DNA of 64,000 nt from Gemmatimonadaceae bacterium (GTDB taxonomy: Bacteria > Gemmatimonadota > Gemmatimonadetes > Gemmatimonadales > Gemmatimonadaceae): contig JAICWO010000002.1 in assembly GCA_025934775.1 (NCBI GenBank), positions 62,001 to 126,000 of the forward strand, given 5' to 3'. The notes beneath the pieces were generated by a model. That model searched no databases, was not told the DNA's origin, and was given only the letters and a program-made list of their open reading frames with translations. Shown in pieces: positions 44,261 through 54,350 of the stretch; within the stretch, counting starts at the first letter, position 1, and each line of letters starts with the position of its first letter. Made by a program: the position numbers and the translations under genes.

Positions 44261-45916
44261 ATGATCGTGCTGCGCTCCATCTCCGTGGCCGCGGTGCTGT
44301 CGCTGCTCATCGCGTGCGGCGGCGGACACGAGTCCGGCACGACCGGTACGCCCTCCGGCAATGACACGCCGGTCGCTGTGCAGATCGTCGATGGCAGCTC
44401 GCTCCTGATCGTGTCCGGCACGTCGCGTATGCTGACCGCGGTCGCGACGAACAAGAATCAACTGCAGATCGCCGGCGCCACGTTCACCTGGACGAGCTCC
44501 GATCAATCCATCGTCACGGTGAATGGCCCGACGGTCACCGGGGTCAAGGCGGGGACAGCCACGGTCACGGCCGCGAGCGGCTCGGTGAGCGCGAGTATCG
44601 CCGTGACGGTGTCGCCGGGCGCCGTGTCCCAACTCGTCCTGCGCACGCAGCCAAGCGGCGCCGTCGTCGGCGCGGCGCTCGCGACGCAGCCCGTCGTGGA
44701 GTTTCGGGATGCCGCGGGTAACCTCGTCACGTCGAGCGCTCCATTTGTGAGCGCCGCGATCGGCACCGGGGGCGGCACGCTCAGCGGATCGACGACGATC
44801 CAGGCCAGCGGCGGCGTCGCCGCATTTACAGATCTCAAAATCAACGGCACGAGCGGGCCGCGCACGCTGACGTTTACCGCCGGCGTGCTCACGACGACGT
44901 CGTCTTCGTTCAACGTCGACCCGCCGCCCGCGCCGTTCATCGTCGCCGACAGCACCGCCGTGAGCTTCGCGCTGCAAGGCATCGGCGATTCCGCGACCCG
45001 CACGCTGAACATCGTGAACGGCGGATCGCAGACGCTCTCGGGCATGAGCGTTTCTATATTGTACGACGCCGGCCCGGCGCTCGGCTGGCTCACCGCGCAA
45101 TTGACTAAGACGGACGCGCCGTCCGTGCTCACGCTCGTCGCGCACGGCGGCGCGCTCGCCGGAGGCACGTATCACGCGATCGTCGAGATCACCGGGCCGG
45201 GCGCCTCCAACTCGCCGCTCTCGATCGGCGTGACGCTCACGATCGACCCGCGGTACACGCTGTCATTCGGCAACGCCTCTGAAAAAGTCAGAGTGCTCGA
45301 CGTTGGCGGGACGTTCACGCCGAGTGTCGCGGTCGTCGACGCGTCGGGCGCGCCGGTGAAGACCGTGCCGGCCACGTTCATCAGCCGGGCGAGCACCGTG
45401 GCGACCGTGTCGTCGAGTGGTGTGATCACCGCCGTCAGCGGCGGCGACGCATGGATCGTCGCCAACGCGCCCGCGAGCAGTGATTCGGTGTTCGTCGTCG
45501 TCCCGCGATCACCGAGCGCGCCCAGACTGATCACCGACGTCACGAACTCCACGGTGAAACTGGGCGACACGCTTTTCGTGACCGTCGTCTTTGATGCGCG
45601 CTCGGTGTCAGTCGGGGCAGCGTCGCTCGCGGTCGAGCTGCTACAGAACAGCGGCTCGTACAACTACTTCTATTCGGTCCCGGCGAGCACGCCCGCGCCG
45701 GTCGTGAACGGTTCGACCAACGCGTTGATCCGCATCTCCCTCGGCGCGGCCACCGGATTCACCGGCGCCGTGCAGGTACTCAAGCTCGAGCTCGTCGGCC
45801 GGTCGGCGAACACGACTGGTTGGGTCAACCTCTTCGTGCTGGGCGTGAGCGCGGTCGACGGCACCGATCTCACCGCGCAGACGTCGTCCACACGCATTCC
45901 CCTGATCATCCGATGA
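44261..45916 (+). CDS. Multi-Ig-like lipoprotein with a C-terminal cohesin-like domain
   Basis: A 551-residue lipoprotein (lipobox LIAC near residue 19). Tandem Ig-like domains follow: BIG2-type (about 37-118, with WTSSDQSIVTVNGPTVTGV), a second (QLVLRTQPSGAVVGAALATQ), a third with IVNGGSQTLSGMSVSILYD, and another BIG2-type (FISRASTVATVSSSGVITAV). The last ~120 residues (VKLGDTLFVTVVFDARSVSV, SLAVELLQNSG, TGFTGAVQVLKLELVG) have the strand pattern of a cohesin domain. The next gene starts in its stop (ATGATG overlap). Likely a surface stalk holding a docking module; the cohesin call is by pattern, not search. Confidence 0.65.
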   Translation: MIVLRSISVAAVLSLLIACGGGHESGTTGTPSGNDTPVAVQIVDGSSLLIVSGTSRMLTAVATNKNQLQIAGATFTWTSSDQSIVTVNGPTVTGVKAGTATVTAASGSVSASIAVTVSPGAVSQLVLRTQPSGAVVGAALATQPVVEFRDAAGNLVTSSAPFVSAAIGTGGGTLSGSTTIQASGGVAAFTDLKINGTSGPRTLTFTAGVLTTTSSSFNVDPPPAPFIVADSTAVSFALQGIGDSATRTLNIVNGGSQTLSGMSVSILYDAGPALGWLTAQLTKTDAPSVLTLVAHGGALAGGTYHAIVEITGPGASNSPLSIGVTLTIDPRYTLSFGNASEKVRVLDVGGTFTPSVAVVDASGAPVKTVPATFISRASTVATVSSSGVITAVSGGDAWIVANAPASSDSVFVVVPRSPSAPRLITDVTNSTVKLGDTLFVTVVFDARSVSVGAASLAVELLQNSGSYNYFYSVPASTPAPVVNGSTNALIRISLGAATGFTGAVQVLKLELVGRSANTTGWVNLFVLGVSAVDGTDLTAQTSSTRIPLIIR

Positions 45917-46401
45917 TGCGTCGCTCTCATGTTGCGGGCTATCGCGCGGTGTGCGCGATCGTGTTCCTTCTCCCGGCATTCGCCTGCACCGAGCCGCGCC
46001 GCGTGGATCGCGCGGCCGCGCCGTCGCCGACCTCGCCCCTCGACGCGCGGCTCGAGCTCTCCGATTCCCTCGCGACGCCGGGAAGCACCGTCGTGGTGGC
46101 CGTACGGTTCGCGGGGCCGGCGGTCGCGAGCGCGACCGCGCGCCTGAGCTTCGACACGACCGGTCTCGCGCTCCAGGGCGAGCAACAACTGAACGACGGC
46201 GCGACGCGCGTGATGAACGCGCAGCCAGGCGTCGTGCGCTTTGCAGGCGTCGCGGCGAACGGGTTCACCGACGGCCGCGTGTACGAGTTCCGCTTCACCG
46301 TGCTGCGCACCGCCGCGCTCCGCACCATGCGCCTCACCGTCGACGAAGCGCACACCGTGTCGCGCGCCGACGCGGCGGCGTCGATGATCAGAAAACCGTG
46401 A
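45913..46401 (+). CDS. Cohesin-like domain lipoprotein
   Basis: A 162-residue lipoprotein (PAFAC lipobox near residue 25). After a short linker the protein is one domain: LELSDSLATPGSTVVVAVRF, SATARLSFDTTGLAL, GVVRFAGVAANGFTDGRVYE, FRFTVLRTAALRTMRLTVDE. The GSTVVV-V opening, the FD-x-x-L strand and the late FRFTVL strand follow the cohesin plan. It overlaps the previous gene and the next one (TGATG). The product would be tethered to a membrane, presenting the cohesin outward, and its likely partner is the dockerin encoded immediately downstream. Confidence 0.65.
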   Translation: MMRRSHVAGYRAVCAIVFLLPAFACTEPRRVDRAAAPSPTSPLDARLELSDSLATPGSTVVVAVRFAGPAVASATARLSFDTTGLALQGEQQLNDGATRVMNAQPGVVRFAGVAANGFTDGRVYEFRFTVLRTAALRTMRLTVDEAHTVSRADAAASMIRKP

Positions 46402-48845
46402 TGCGCCGCGCCGCGTGGTACGCATTGGCCGCGCTCTCGCTGGCCGCGGCGCACGTCGACGCCCAGCATATCGACGTGCGCGAGGACGTCGACGGGCGCG
46501 ACGAGTGGTTCTGGTCGCTGCGATCGTTCCCCTCGACGCAGCGGCCGTACGACAAAGTGTCGGAGCTGCATCAGACGCTCCTCGACTACCTGCATCGCGC
46601 CTCGGCGTTCACGAGCGCGAGCACCGCACCTCTCGGCGGCGCGTGGCGATCGCTCGGCCCGTTCGGGCTCTGGGTCTTTCAGATCGAATCGGGCCGCATC
46701 GCGGCCATCCTTCCGCCAGTCGCGCCCGGCGGCGCGATGTACGCCGGCACCGCGTCGGGCGGCGTGTGGCGCAGCACCGACAATGGCATCACGTGGACGC
46801 CGCTCACCGACAATCAGTGTATGCTCACGACGGGCGCGATGGCGCGCGACCCGTCGAACGCGAGCCTGATCTACTCCGCGACGGGGGAAGGGAACGGCGG
46901 CCTCCCCGGCTGCGGCGTGCTGCGCTCCGCCGATGGCGGCGACAGCTGGACTGTGAGTACGCAGGGCATTCGCTCGAGCAACGGCGGATCGGGCGAGTTC
47001 ACCAAACTCGTCGTCGATCCCGCCACCGCGGGAACTGGGAGCTCGGTGATCCTCGGCGCGACGCAATTCAACAACGCGGGCGTGGTGCGATCGATCAACG
47101 CCGGCGCGACGTGGACCTCGACGCTCAAGACCGGGCCAGTCAACGGACTCGTTGCGCATCCCACCGAAGTCGGGACGTACTACGCCGACGATCAGGCGGC
47201 GACGCCGGCGAGCGCGCGCGGTGTGTATCGGTCGACTGACGTCGGCGCGACCTGGACGATGCTCCCCGCGCTGCCGATCACGGACGCGACGAGCATTGGG
47301 CGCATCGAGCTCGCGGTGAGCAAGGCCGCGCCCAACTTGCTCTGGGCGCTCGTCGGCGATCGCGCGGCCGGCGGCTTCCTCGGCCTCTATCGCTACGATG
47401 AGCGCACGAATGCGTGGACGACGCTCAGCGCCGTGGGCGTGACGAGCGCCTTCGGGACCCAGCAGAACTATGATCTCGCGATCGCCGTCGATCCGCGCGA
47501 CACCTCGAAGATCTTCATTGCCGGCGTCACGGGATTCTTCTCGACCGACGGTGGCGCGACGTTCCAGGGGTGGGGCAAAGACGTGCACTCGGACTGGCAC
47601 GTGATCGTGTTCGACCCGACCAATCCCGACATCATGTGGGTCGGCTCCGACGGCGGCGTCTACATCTCGACCGATGCCGGCGCCACGTTCACGTCGCGCA
47701 GCGCCGGACTGGCGATCACGCAGTTCTATCCCGGCGTGTCGGTGCATCCGCTGGGCACGCGCATCACCGGCGGCTCGCAGGACAACGGCACCCACGTGTT
47801 CACGGGCACGCCGTTCTGGGACAACTTCGTCGGCGCCGACGGCGGCTACACCGCGATCAACTACAAGGATCCGAGCGTCGAGTGGGCCGAGACGCAGTGG
47901 TCGATCGCCACGAAGACCGTGGGGAACATCTTCCGCCGCGACGCGACGGGCGTGCTGGTGCGCCGCTCGAGCGGCATCAGCACGACCGATCGCGCGTCGT
48001 TCATTCCACCCCTCGTGATGGACCCGGTGAATCCGGCCAAGCTGTACTTTGGCACGTACCGCGTGTTTCGCACGATCGACGACGGGGTGACATGGACGCC
48101 GATCACGACCGATCTCACGACCGGCACGGGCTCGATCACGTCGATTGCGATCTCGCCGGCGGATACGAACACGATCTGGGTGACGACGAACGACGGGCGA
48201 GCGCTCGTCTCGCGTGACGCAGGCACGACGTTCATCGCGGCGACCGGGCTGCCGGTCCGCGCGGTGACGCGGGTCTCGCCGCACCCCACCGACCCGGCGC
48301 GCGCGCTGCTCACGGTGTCGGGCTTCGGGACGTCGCACGTCTTCGAGACGACCGACGCGTTCGGCAGCCCGGTCAAGGACATCACCGGGAACCTGGTCGA
48401 CGCGCCGGCGAACGTCGCCATCTACGTCCCCGACGCGGACGTGATCCTCGTCGGCAACGACGTGGGCGTCTTCCAGACGACGGACGAGGCGCTCTGGACG
48501 CCGGGCCCGACCGGTCTTCCCAATGTGATCATTCAAGATCTGGTATACGCGCCCGCCATTCACCTGCTCGTGGCGGGCACGTACGGGCGCGGCATGTTCG
48601 CCTACGACGTCGGCGGCTCGCTGGCCGTGCTGCGCGGCGACGCGAGCGGCGACGGGAAGATCGACGCCTTCGACGCGCTGTTGATTCAGCAGACGCTCGT
48701 CGGGAACGCGCCGGCCGGCACCGCCGTCTATCCCGGCGGCGACGCGAACTGCAACGGGAACATCGACGCGGCTGACCTGCTCCTGGTGCTCCGCGCGGCC
48801 GTCGGCCTGAGCAACGGCACCGCGTGCGTGGGGAGCAAGCGCTAA
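46401..48845 (+). CDS. Secreted BNR/VPS10-type beta-propeller protein with C-terminal dockerin
   Basis: An 814-residue protein with a signal peptide (MRRAAWYALAALSLAAAHVD, ending AQ). It has many sortilin/BNR-like propeller repeats (GTASGGVWRSTDNGITWTPL, GVLRSADGGDSWTVS, GVYRSTDVGATWTML, GGVYISTDAGATFTS). The C-terminal ~65 residues form a type I dockerin with two 12-residue calcium loops: DASGDGKIDAFD and DANCNGNIDAAD, each followed by a hydrophobic helix. The dockerin should bind the cohesin-like domains of the two preceding lipoproteins. The propeller probably binds glycans or proteins; no sialidase catalytic set is evident. Confidence 0.85.
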   Translation: MRRAAWYALAALSLAAAHVDAQHIDVREDVDGRDEWFWSLRSFPSTQRPYDKVSELHQTLLDYLHRASAFTSASTAPLGGAWRSLGPFGLWVFQIESGRIAAILPPVAPGGAMYAGTASGGVWRSTDNGITWTPLTDNQCMLTTGAMARDPSNASLIYSATGEGNGGLPGCGVLRSADGGDSWTVSTQGIRSSNGGSGEFTKLVVDPATAGTGSSVILGATQFNNAGVVRSINAGATWTSTLKTGPVNGLVAHPTEVGTYYADDQAATPASARGVYRSTDVGATWTMLPALPITDATSIGRIELAVSKAAPNLLWALVGDRAAGGFLGLYRYDERTNAWTTLSAVGVTSAFGTQQNYDLAIAVDPRDTSKIFIAGVTGFFSTDGGATFQGWGKDVHSDWHVIVFDPTNPDIMWVGSDGGVYISTDAGATFTSRSAGLAITQFYPGVSVHPLGTRITGGSQDNGTHVFTGTPFWDNFVGADGGYTAINYKDPSVEWAETQWSIATKTVGNIFRRDATGVLVRRSSGISTTDRASFIPPLVMDPVNPAKLYFGTYRVFRTIDDGVTWTPITTDLTTGTGSITSIAISPADTNTIWVTTNDGRALVSRDAGTTFIAATGLPVRAVTRVSPHPTDPARALLTVSGFGTSHVFETTDAFGSPVKDITGNLVDAPANVAIYVPDADVILVGNDVGVFQTTDEALWTPGPTGLPNVIIQDLVYAPAIHLLVAGTYGRGMFAYDVGGSLAVLRGDASGDGKIDAFDALLIQQTLVGNAPAGTAVYPGGDANCNGNIDAADLLLVLRAAVGLSNGTACVGSKR

Positions 48846-48850
48846 GCGGC

Positions 48851-49030
48851 TGTCATCCCGAGCGGCTGTCCTCCCGAGCGGAGCAGCGCAGCCCCTCCTA
48901 TTGTCATCCCGAGCGACCGAGCGCAGCGAGGGAGTCGAGGGATCTCGGCTCGTTGCGCGCGATGCTCGCGCTATAGTCTCGACCTGCGAAAAATCGCGCT
49001 GTCAACGGTTATTCCGCGGCGATTTTCGCG
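48851..49030. repeat. Dispersed repeat copy 3 and an AT-rich hairpin
   Basis: Partial copies of GTCATCCCGAGCG occur near 48852, 48867 (as GTCCTCCCGAGCG) and 48902. The last continues into GAGGGAGTCGAGGGATCT, but the inverted right arm is missing. Downstream, GCGAAAAATCGC (48986-48997) and GCGATTTTCGC (49019-49029) can form a hairpin with a 21-base loop. It could end the dockerin operon transcript. Confidence 0.65.
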
Positions 49031-49156
49031 CGAATTCCTCTCTGAAAATCAAGAATGGCGCGCGCGCGCGGACGCACTAGCTTCCGCACCTCGGACGCCC
49101 CGCCGATTCGACCGCTCGCAGTTCGCTCGCAGTCGCTCGCTCGCAGTTCGACACTC

Positions 49157-49633
49157 GTGCACATCGATCCCACCGCGTACATCCACCCGAACGCGATCGT
49201 GACCGGCGACGTCACGCTCGGCGCGCGCGTTTCGGTCTGGCCGACGGCGGTGATTCGCGGCGACAGCGACTCGATCGTCATCGGCGACGACAGCAACGTG
49301 CAGGACGGCACGGTGGTGCACGTCGATCACGGCGTGCCGACGCGCATCGGACGCCGCGTCGCGATTGGACATCGCGCGATCGTGCACGGCGCGACGATCG
49401 ACGACGACGTGTTGATCGGCATGGGATCGATCCTGCTCAACAACGCGCGCGTCGGTTCCGGCTCGATCATCGGCGCGGGCGCGGTGGTGCGCGAAGGGAT
49501 GGAGATCCCGCCCAACTCGCTCGTCGTCGGCGTGCCGGGCCGCGTGATTCGGCCGACGACCGATGCCGAGCGCGAGCGCATCCGACGAACGGTGGAGAGC
49601 TACCTGGAGCTGCAGCAGAGGTATCGAGGGTAG
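49157..49633 (+). CDS. Gamma-carbonic anhydrase-like left-handed beta-helix protein
   Basis: A 158-residue hexapeptide-repeat protein from GTG 49157. It has the family course: IDPTAYIHPNAIVTGDVTLG, VWPTAVIRGDSDSIVIGDDS, NVQDGTVVHVDHG, IGHRAIVHGATIDDDVLIGM, GSIIGAGAVVREG, IPPNSLVVGVPGRVIR. The metal-site His region (VVHVDHG, then GH and H five residues on) is present, so it may be an active Zn/Fe enzyme or a YrdA-like homologue. A longer frame to ATG 49055 adds a low-complexity stretch and seems less likely. Confidence 0.85.
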   Translation: MHIDPTAYIHPNAIVTGDVTLGARVSVWPTAVIRGDSDSIVIGDDSNVQDGTVVHVDHGVPTRIGRRVAIGHRAIVHGATIDDDVLIGMGSILLNNARVGSGSIIGAGAVVREGMEIPPNSLVVGVPGRVIRPTTDAERERIRRTVESYLELQQRYRG

Positions 49634-50249
49634 TGTGGACCGTGGAACCTGGACCGTAGACCGTAGACCGTGGGACGTGCCGACCGTTCGCGCCTCCATA
49701 ACGACGGACCAGGGACTACGGTCTACGGTCCAGACTCCAGGCCCTCTCTTTGCAGCACGAGATTGCGGGCAAATTGCTTCACATCGCGGCGACGTGCGCG
49801 CGTTCTGCCGACGAAGTTGAATACAGCCGACGCCATTTATCCGTTCGCATGTCACGTTCACCTAACCCTTTTTTCGCCAAGTCATTACCGGCGACATCGG
49901 CGGCGTTGTTCGTCGAGCGTGGGGTTACGTGCGCGCACTTGTCGACACGGATCGGGCCGTTATCAACGCCTATATTGGCCGCAATGCACGTTCGTGATGT
50001 TGATTTCGTAAGACGTGCTGGCGTAAGCAGTTATATTACTACTGGCGTGGAAACACGATCCTCGGTACCATTCGCGCCCACGTTCCCTATTTGGAGCGTT
50101 CGGAACGTGTTGGGCTCCGCGATCCCGCCGACGGTGTCGCCCGGTCTACATAGAAAGACCAGAGAAATACCGGCTGATTGCCGCCGCCAGTCGTAACTCC
50201 TCCGCCACAATCGATTTACCGCCAGGTTACCGTCAGGAGCACCGTCACC
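49634..50249. other. Long leader/intergenic region before nrdJ
   Basis: No gene is supported in these 616 bases. A 16-bp perfect inverted repeat (49651-49666 GGACCGTAGACCGTAG, and 49716-49731) with a 49-base loop follows the carbonic anhydrase gene and may act in termination. From about 49830 to 50045 the composition is clearly more AT-rich, with TATATT at 49971 and 50032, suggesting promoter sequence, but no well-spaced -35 partner is visible. AGGAG at 50235-50239 is the nrdJ ribosome-binding site. Confidence 0.5.
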
Positions 50250-52796
50250 ATGCCACTTCCCGTCAACCCGCCACCGGGTCCCGTTTCGCTCTCCACCAAT
50301 GCGCGCACCGTGCTCGAGAAGCGCTACTTGGTGAAGAATGAAAAGGGGAAGCCGGTCGAGCAGCCCGAGGATCTCTTTTGGCGCGTTGCGACCGTGGTCG
50401 CAGAGGCCGATCGACGATACGGAGCGAGCGACGGCGCGGTGCGGGCGGCGGCGGAAGAGTTCTATACGCTGATGACGGAGCGCCGGTTCGAGCCCAACTC
50501 GCCGACGCTGATGAACGCCGGGCGTCCGTTGGGGCAGCTCTCCGCGTGCTTCGTGCTGCCGGTCGAAGACGCGCTGGCGAACGGCAAGAACGGCATCTAC
50601 GACACGCTGAGCGCGATGGCGCTCATTCATCAGAGCGGCGGCGGGACGGGCTTCTCGTTCTCGCGCCTGCGCCCGAAAGGATCGATGGTCCGGTCGACGA
50701 CGGGGGTTGCCTCCGGGCCGATCTCTTTCATGAAGCTCTACGATGCCTCCACCGACGCGGTGAAGCAGGGAGGCACGCGTCGCGGCGCGAACATGGGCAT
50801 TCTCCGGGTCGATCACCCGGACATCATGGACTTCATCACCTGCAAGGAAGACCTGACGCAGGTGACGAATTTCAATATCAGCGTCGCGGTGACGACCAGG
50901 TTCATGGAGGCGGTGAAGGCCGGCACCTCCTACGACCTGATCGATCCGTCGACGCACAAAGCCGTTGGCCAGCTCGACGCGCGCGCCGTCTGGGACAAGA
51001 TGATCCTCGGCGCGTGGCGCACCGGCGAGCCCGGCGTGTTCTTCGTCGACGAGGCCAACCGCTACAACCCCGTGCCGAGCCTCGGCACGTACGAGGCGAC
51101 GAACCCGTGCGGCGAGCAGCCGCTGCTGCCGTATGATGTTTGTAATTTGGGTTCTATCAACGTCGGCTATTACGTGCGCGACGGGCGGATGGACTGGGAG
51201 GCGTTCAAGGGCGACATCCATCTCGCGACGCACTTCCTCGACAACATCATCGACGTCAACCGCTATCCGCTGCCGGAGATCGACGCGCTCTCCAAGCGCA
51301 TTCGCCGCGTCGGCCTCGGCGTGATGGGCTTCGCCGACGCGCTTGTGCGTCTCGGCATCGCGTACGACAGCCCCGAGGGCGTGGAGTTCGGCCGCAAGGT
51401 GATGGAGTTCGTCGACGTGGAGGGGAAGCGCGAGTCGAGCCGCCTGGCGGGCGAGCGCGGACCGTTCGCCGAGTGGGCGAAGAGCATCTGGGGCCCGGAC
51501 GAGACCTGCGCCCGCGACGAGCGGGGCAACCGCATCCGTCCGATGCAGATGCTCCGCAACTGCAACGTGACGACCGTCGCGCCGACCGGTACCATTTCCA
51601 TTATTGCAGGATGCTCATCAGGCCTCGAGCCGCTGTTCGCGGTCGCGTTCATGCGCAACCAGGCCGGCGTGATGATGCCCGACGTGAACGAGGACTTCGT
51701 CGCGATCGCCAAGCGCGAGGGCTGGTACTCCGACGAGCTGATGGAGCGCATCGCTAAGACGGGCGACGTGGCGCAGCCGGAGGTGCCGGCGAAGTGGCAG
51801 CGCGTGTTCGTGACCGCGAACCACATCGCGCCCGAGTGGCACATCAAGATGCAGGCGGCCTTTCAGGAGCACTGCGACTCGGCGATCTCCAAGACGACGA
51901 ACTTCGCGTACACCGCGACCGTCGAGGACGTGCGCAAGATCTACGAGCTCGCGTACGACAGCCACTGCAAGGGCGTGACGGTGTACCGCGACGGCAGCCG
52001 GGACAATCAGGTGCTGTCGACGGGCGCGACCGAGAAGGCGAAGGAGGTGCGCGAGGGCAAAGCGGTCGTCGCGCCGAGCGACCTCGCCGAGCGCGCGCAA
52101 CTGGCGGACCTGAAGTCGGATCTCGCCGAGAAGGACGCGGAGATCGAACGTCTCAAAAAAGCCCTCTACGATGCGGAGGCGGAGAACCTCCAGCGCCGTG
52201 CCAAGCGCTCGCGGCCCGACCTGCTGCGCGGCACGACGATCCGCAAGGAGACGCCGCTCGGTGTGATGTTCGTGAACATCACGGAAGACGAGAAGGGTCA
52301 GCCGTTCGAGGTGTTCATCACGCTCGGCAAGGCCGGCGGCTCGGCGATGGCCGACGCGGAAGCGATGGGGCGGCTCCTGTCACTCGCTCTGAGATCTGGT
52401 ATACCAATTTCAGAAATCCACAAGCAGCTCAGAGGGATTTCGTCGGATCGCGCGGTCGGGCTGGGGCCGAACAAGGTGCTGTCGGTGCCGGACGCGATCG
52501 GCATCGCGATCGAGGAGTGGCAGCGCGGGCGGGTGACGGGGGTGCAGCAGGAGCTGATGCCGCCAGGCGCTGGATCGGCGAGCGGGCCGAGTGATGAGAT
52601 GATGACGTCGATGACGCATCAGGTGCCGGCGGCGTTGCGCCAGACGGGGAATGCGGCGGCGGAGATGGAGTTGCAGCTTGGGTTGCAGCATTCAGTCGAG
52701 GCTTTCATCGGGACGTGTCCGGACTGCGGGAGTCAGATGGAGTATGCGGAAGGGTGTGTGAAGTGCCATGTGTGCGGGTTTAGTGAGTGTGGGTGA
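50250..52796 (+). CDS. nrdJ: Adenosylcobalamin-dependent (class II) ribonucleotide reductase
   Basis: An 848-residue protein. It has [20 protein letters not shown], the redox Cys in [42 protein letters not shown], the active-site [20 protein letters not shown], and [21 protein letters not shown] coiled segment (about 600-640) precedes a C-terminal domain closing in a zinc-finger-like [20 protein letters not shown]. This is the TIGR02504-type NrdJ that makes dNTPs with B12. ATG 50250 with AGGAG upstream was chosen over an upstream in-frame ATG. The gene is followed by an intrinsic terminator. Confidence 0.95.
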   Translation: MPLPVNPPPGPVSLSTNARTVLEKRYLVKNEKGKPVEQPEDLFWRVATVVAEADRRYGASDGAVRAAAEEFYTLMTERRFEPNSPTLMNAGRPLGQLSACFVLPVEDALANGKNGIYDTLSAMALIHQSGGGTGFSFSRLRPKGSMVRSTTGVASGPISFMKLYDASTDAVKQGGTRRGANMGILRVDHPDIMDFITCKEDLTQVTNFNISVAVTTRFMEAVKAGTSYDLIDPSTHKAVGQLDARAVWDKMILGAWRTGEPGVFFVDEANRYNPVPSLGTYEATNPCGEQPLLPYDVCNLGSINVGYYVRDGRMDWEAFKGDIHLATHFLDNIIDVNRYPLPEIDALSKRIRRVGLGVMGFADALVRLGIAYDSPEGVEFGRKVMEFVDVEGKRESSRLAGERGPFAEWAKSIWGPDETCARDERGNRIRPMQMLRNCNVTTVAPTGTISIIAGCSSGLEPLFAVAFMRNQAGVMMPDVNEDFVAIAKREGWYSDELMERIAKTGDVAQPEVPAKWQRVFVTANHIAPEWHIKMQAAFQEHCDSAISKTTNFAYTATVEDVRKIYELAYDSHCKGVTVYRDGSRDNQVLSTGATEKAKEVREGKAVVAPSDLAERAQLADLKSDLAEKDAEIERLKKALYDAEAENLQRRAKRSRPDLLRGTTIRKETPLGVMFVNITEDEKGQPFEVFITLGKAGGSAMADAEAMGRLLSLALRSGIPISEIHKQLRGISSDRAVGLGPNKVLSVPDAIGIAIEEWQRGRVTGVQQELMPPGAGSASGPSDEMMTSMTHQVPAALRQTGNAAAEMELQLGLQHSVEAFIGTCPDCGSQMEYAEGCVKCHVCGFSECG

Positions 52797-52826
52797 GGCG
52801 ATACTCATTCGGCCCATGAACGACGA

Positions 52827-52850
52827 AAGCGGCGCCGCGAGGCGCCGCTT
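52827..52850 (+). terminator. Intrinsic terminator after nrdJ
   Basis: A perfect 10-bp stem AAGCGGCGCC / GGCGCCGCTT with the tetraloop GCGA lies 30 bases past the nrdJ stop and is followed by GCATTTC, a weak T tract. The rest of the gap 52797-53144 shows no gene. TATATT at 53132-53137 may belong to the methyltransferase promoter. Confidence 0.8.
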
Positions 52851-53144
52851 GCATTTCGAATCGCGTGAGAGTTTCGCGCATCGCAACCGACGGCGTCGCG
52901 GCGAGAGTGACAGATCAGCGCTGCGAGCCGTGCAGTCCCATCAGGAGAAAGCGTCCATCGGACCAGTAGCCAGCATTGACATCGACAGACGCTAGAGTGC
53001 CGACCGTCTGGGCGCTCGTGGTATCGCTGGCAACAGAAAGATGAGGCGAGCTACCGCCGTCAGCGACAGTTTCCCGCGGTGCCCCTAAGCGAACATGCGA
53101 AAACGGCTGCTGCGAGCGCCGCGCAATTCGATATATTCTCTCCG

Positions 53145-54350
53145 ATGCCGCGCCAAGTCCCCGTCACCGTACCCGCCAGCGAGGCGAGATTTGCTCCGCA
53201 TGAAGTCGCAGGCCTGTTCGCTGGCATCGGCGGCCTAGAGCTCGGCCTCCACCAATCAGGCCACTCGCCAGCACTCTTTTGTGAGATCGAGCGCGCCGCG
53301 CGGGCCGTGCTGGAGAGTCGGTTCCCATCGGCGCGAATCGCACCCGACGTAACAACACTCGAGTCTATCCCAAAGAGCGCGAGCCTGCTCACAGCCGGAT
53401 TCCCATGTCAGGATCTTTCGCAGGCCGGGAAGACGGCGGGCATCGGCGGTCGCAACTCGGGGCTAGTGAGCCATGTATTCCGGCTGCTCCGAGGCCGTCA
53501 GGTCCCGTGGGTGCTGTTGGAGAATGTCAGCTTCATGCTGCGCCTGGCCCGCGGCGTAGCACTGCGCTATGTCCTCGATGAACTCGACGCACTCGGCTAC
53601 GTCTGGGCCTACAGGGTAATAGACAGTCGGGCATTCGGACTGCCGCAACGCCGGCAGCGGGTCTATCTGCTCGCGTGCCTGCCGGGGGAGGGTGATCCTC
53701 GCGACGTTCTCCTCGCGGATGACGTGGGAGCACCTGAACTGGAATCCCACGTCGGAAAGGCGAACGGATTCTATTGGACGGAGGGAATTCGGGGCCTTGG
53801 TTGGGCCATCGACGCCATCCCGACCCTGAAAGGTGGGTCGACAATTGGAATCGCGTCACCGCCGGCGATTTGGATGCCTGACGGGCGCATCGTCACTCCT
53901 GAAATTCGTGACGGCGAGCGCCTACAGGGGTTTCCCCCGGATTGGACCAAGCCAGCGCTGGATGTGGCCCGCCGAGGCATGCGCTGGAAGCTCGTCGGCA
54001 ACGCAGTGTCGGTCGATGCCGCCGCCTGGATCGGCCAGAAGCTGTGCGCGCCTGGGACTTACGATGATGCCGCTGACGTACTGCTCGAACCAAGAGCGCC
54101 GTGGCCCGACGCCGCGTGGTCGTTGATTAGTGGCGAACGTTATTCTTCGAAGGTCAGCTCATGGCCGGTTCGAAGACCGCGTCCGCCGCTCGCCGAATTT
54201 CTGCAATACCCGCCCGCACCGCTATCCGCTCGTGCGGCGGGCGGATTTCTCAAGAGGGCGCGTTCGAGCTCTCTCCGATTTCCTCCGGGTTTTCTTGCCG
54301 CGATTGAGGCGCACCTCGAGTCGCTGGCTAAGGAGCCCACCGCAGCGTGA
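53145..54350 (+). CDS. DNA (cytosine-5-)-methyltransferase
   Basis: A 401-residue methyltransferase. It has motif I GLFAGIGGLELGL (23-35), motif IV with catalytic Cys GFPCQDLSQAGK (85-96), motif VI ENVSF (126-130), motif VIII FGLPQRRQRVYLL, and motifs IX/X with RLQGFPPDW and VGNAVSVDAA. It probably methylates the recognition site of the linked restriction system. ATG 53145 begins near the family start; GTG 53079 would add 22 residues. It overlaps the Vsr gene (GTGA). Confidence 0.93.
   Translation: MPRQVPVTVPASEARFAPHEVAGLFAGIGGLELGLHQSGHSPALFCEIERAARAVLESRFPSARIAPDVTTLESIPKSASLLTAGFPCQDLSQAGKTAGIGGRNSGLVSHVFRLLRGRQVPWVLLENVSFMLRLARGVALRYVLDELDALGYVWAYRVIDSRAFGLPQRRQRVYLLACLPGEGDPRDVLLADDVGAPELESHVGKANGFYWTEGIRGLGWAIDAIPTLKGGSTIGIASPPAIWMPDGRIVTPEIRDGERLQGFPPDWTKPALDVARRGMRWKLVGNAVSVDAAAWIGQKLCAPGTYDDAADVLLEPRAPWPDAAWSLISGERYSSKVSSWPVRRPRPPLAEFLQYPPAPLSARAAGGFLKRARSSSLRFPPGFLAAIEAHLESLAKEPTAA

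Noticed and set aside
46401-48845. A sialidase function for the propeller-dockerin protein.
   Set aside because: The repeats are of BNR/VPS10 type, but no convincing sialidase catalytic Arg triad, Tyr and Asp set could be identified.
50215-50240. A B12-box-like string (GCCAGGTTACCG) just before the B12-dependent reductase gene, suggesting a cobalamin riboswitch.
   Set aside because: The other conserved riboswitch elements (GGGAA...GGTG, AATCC, GCCACTG-type core) could not be found in the preceding ~200 bases. A covariance-model search would settle it.
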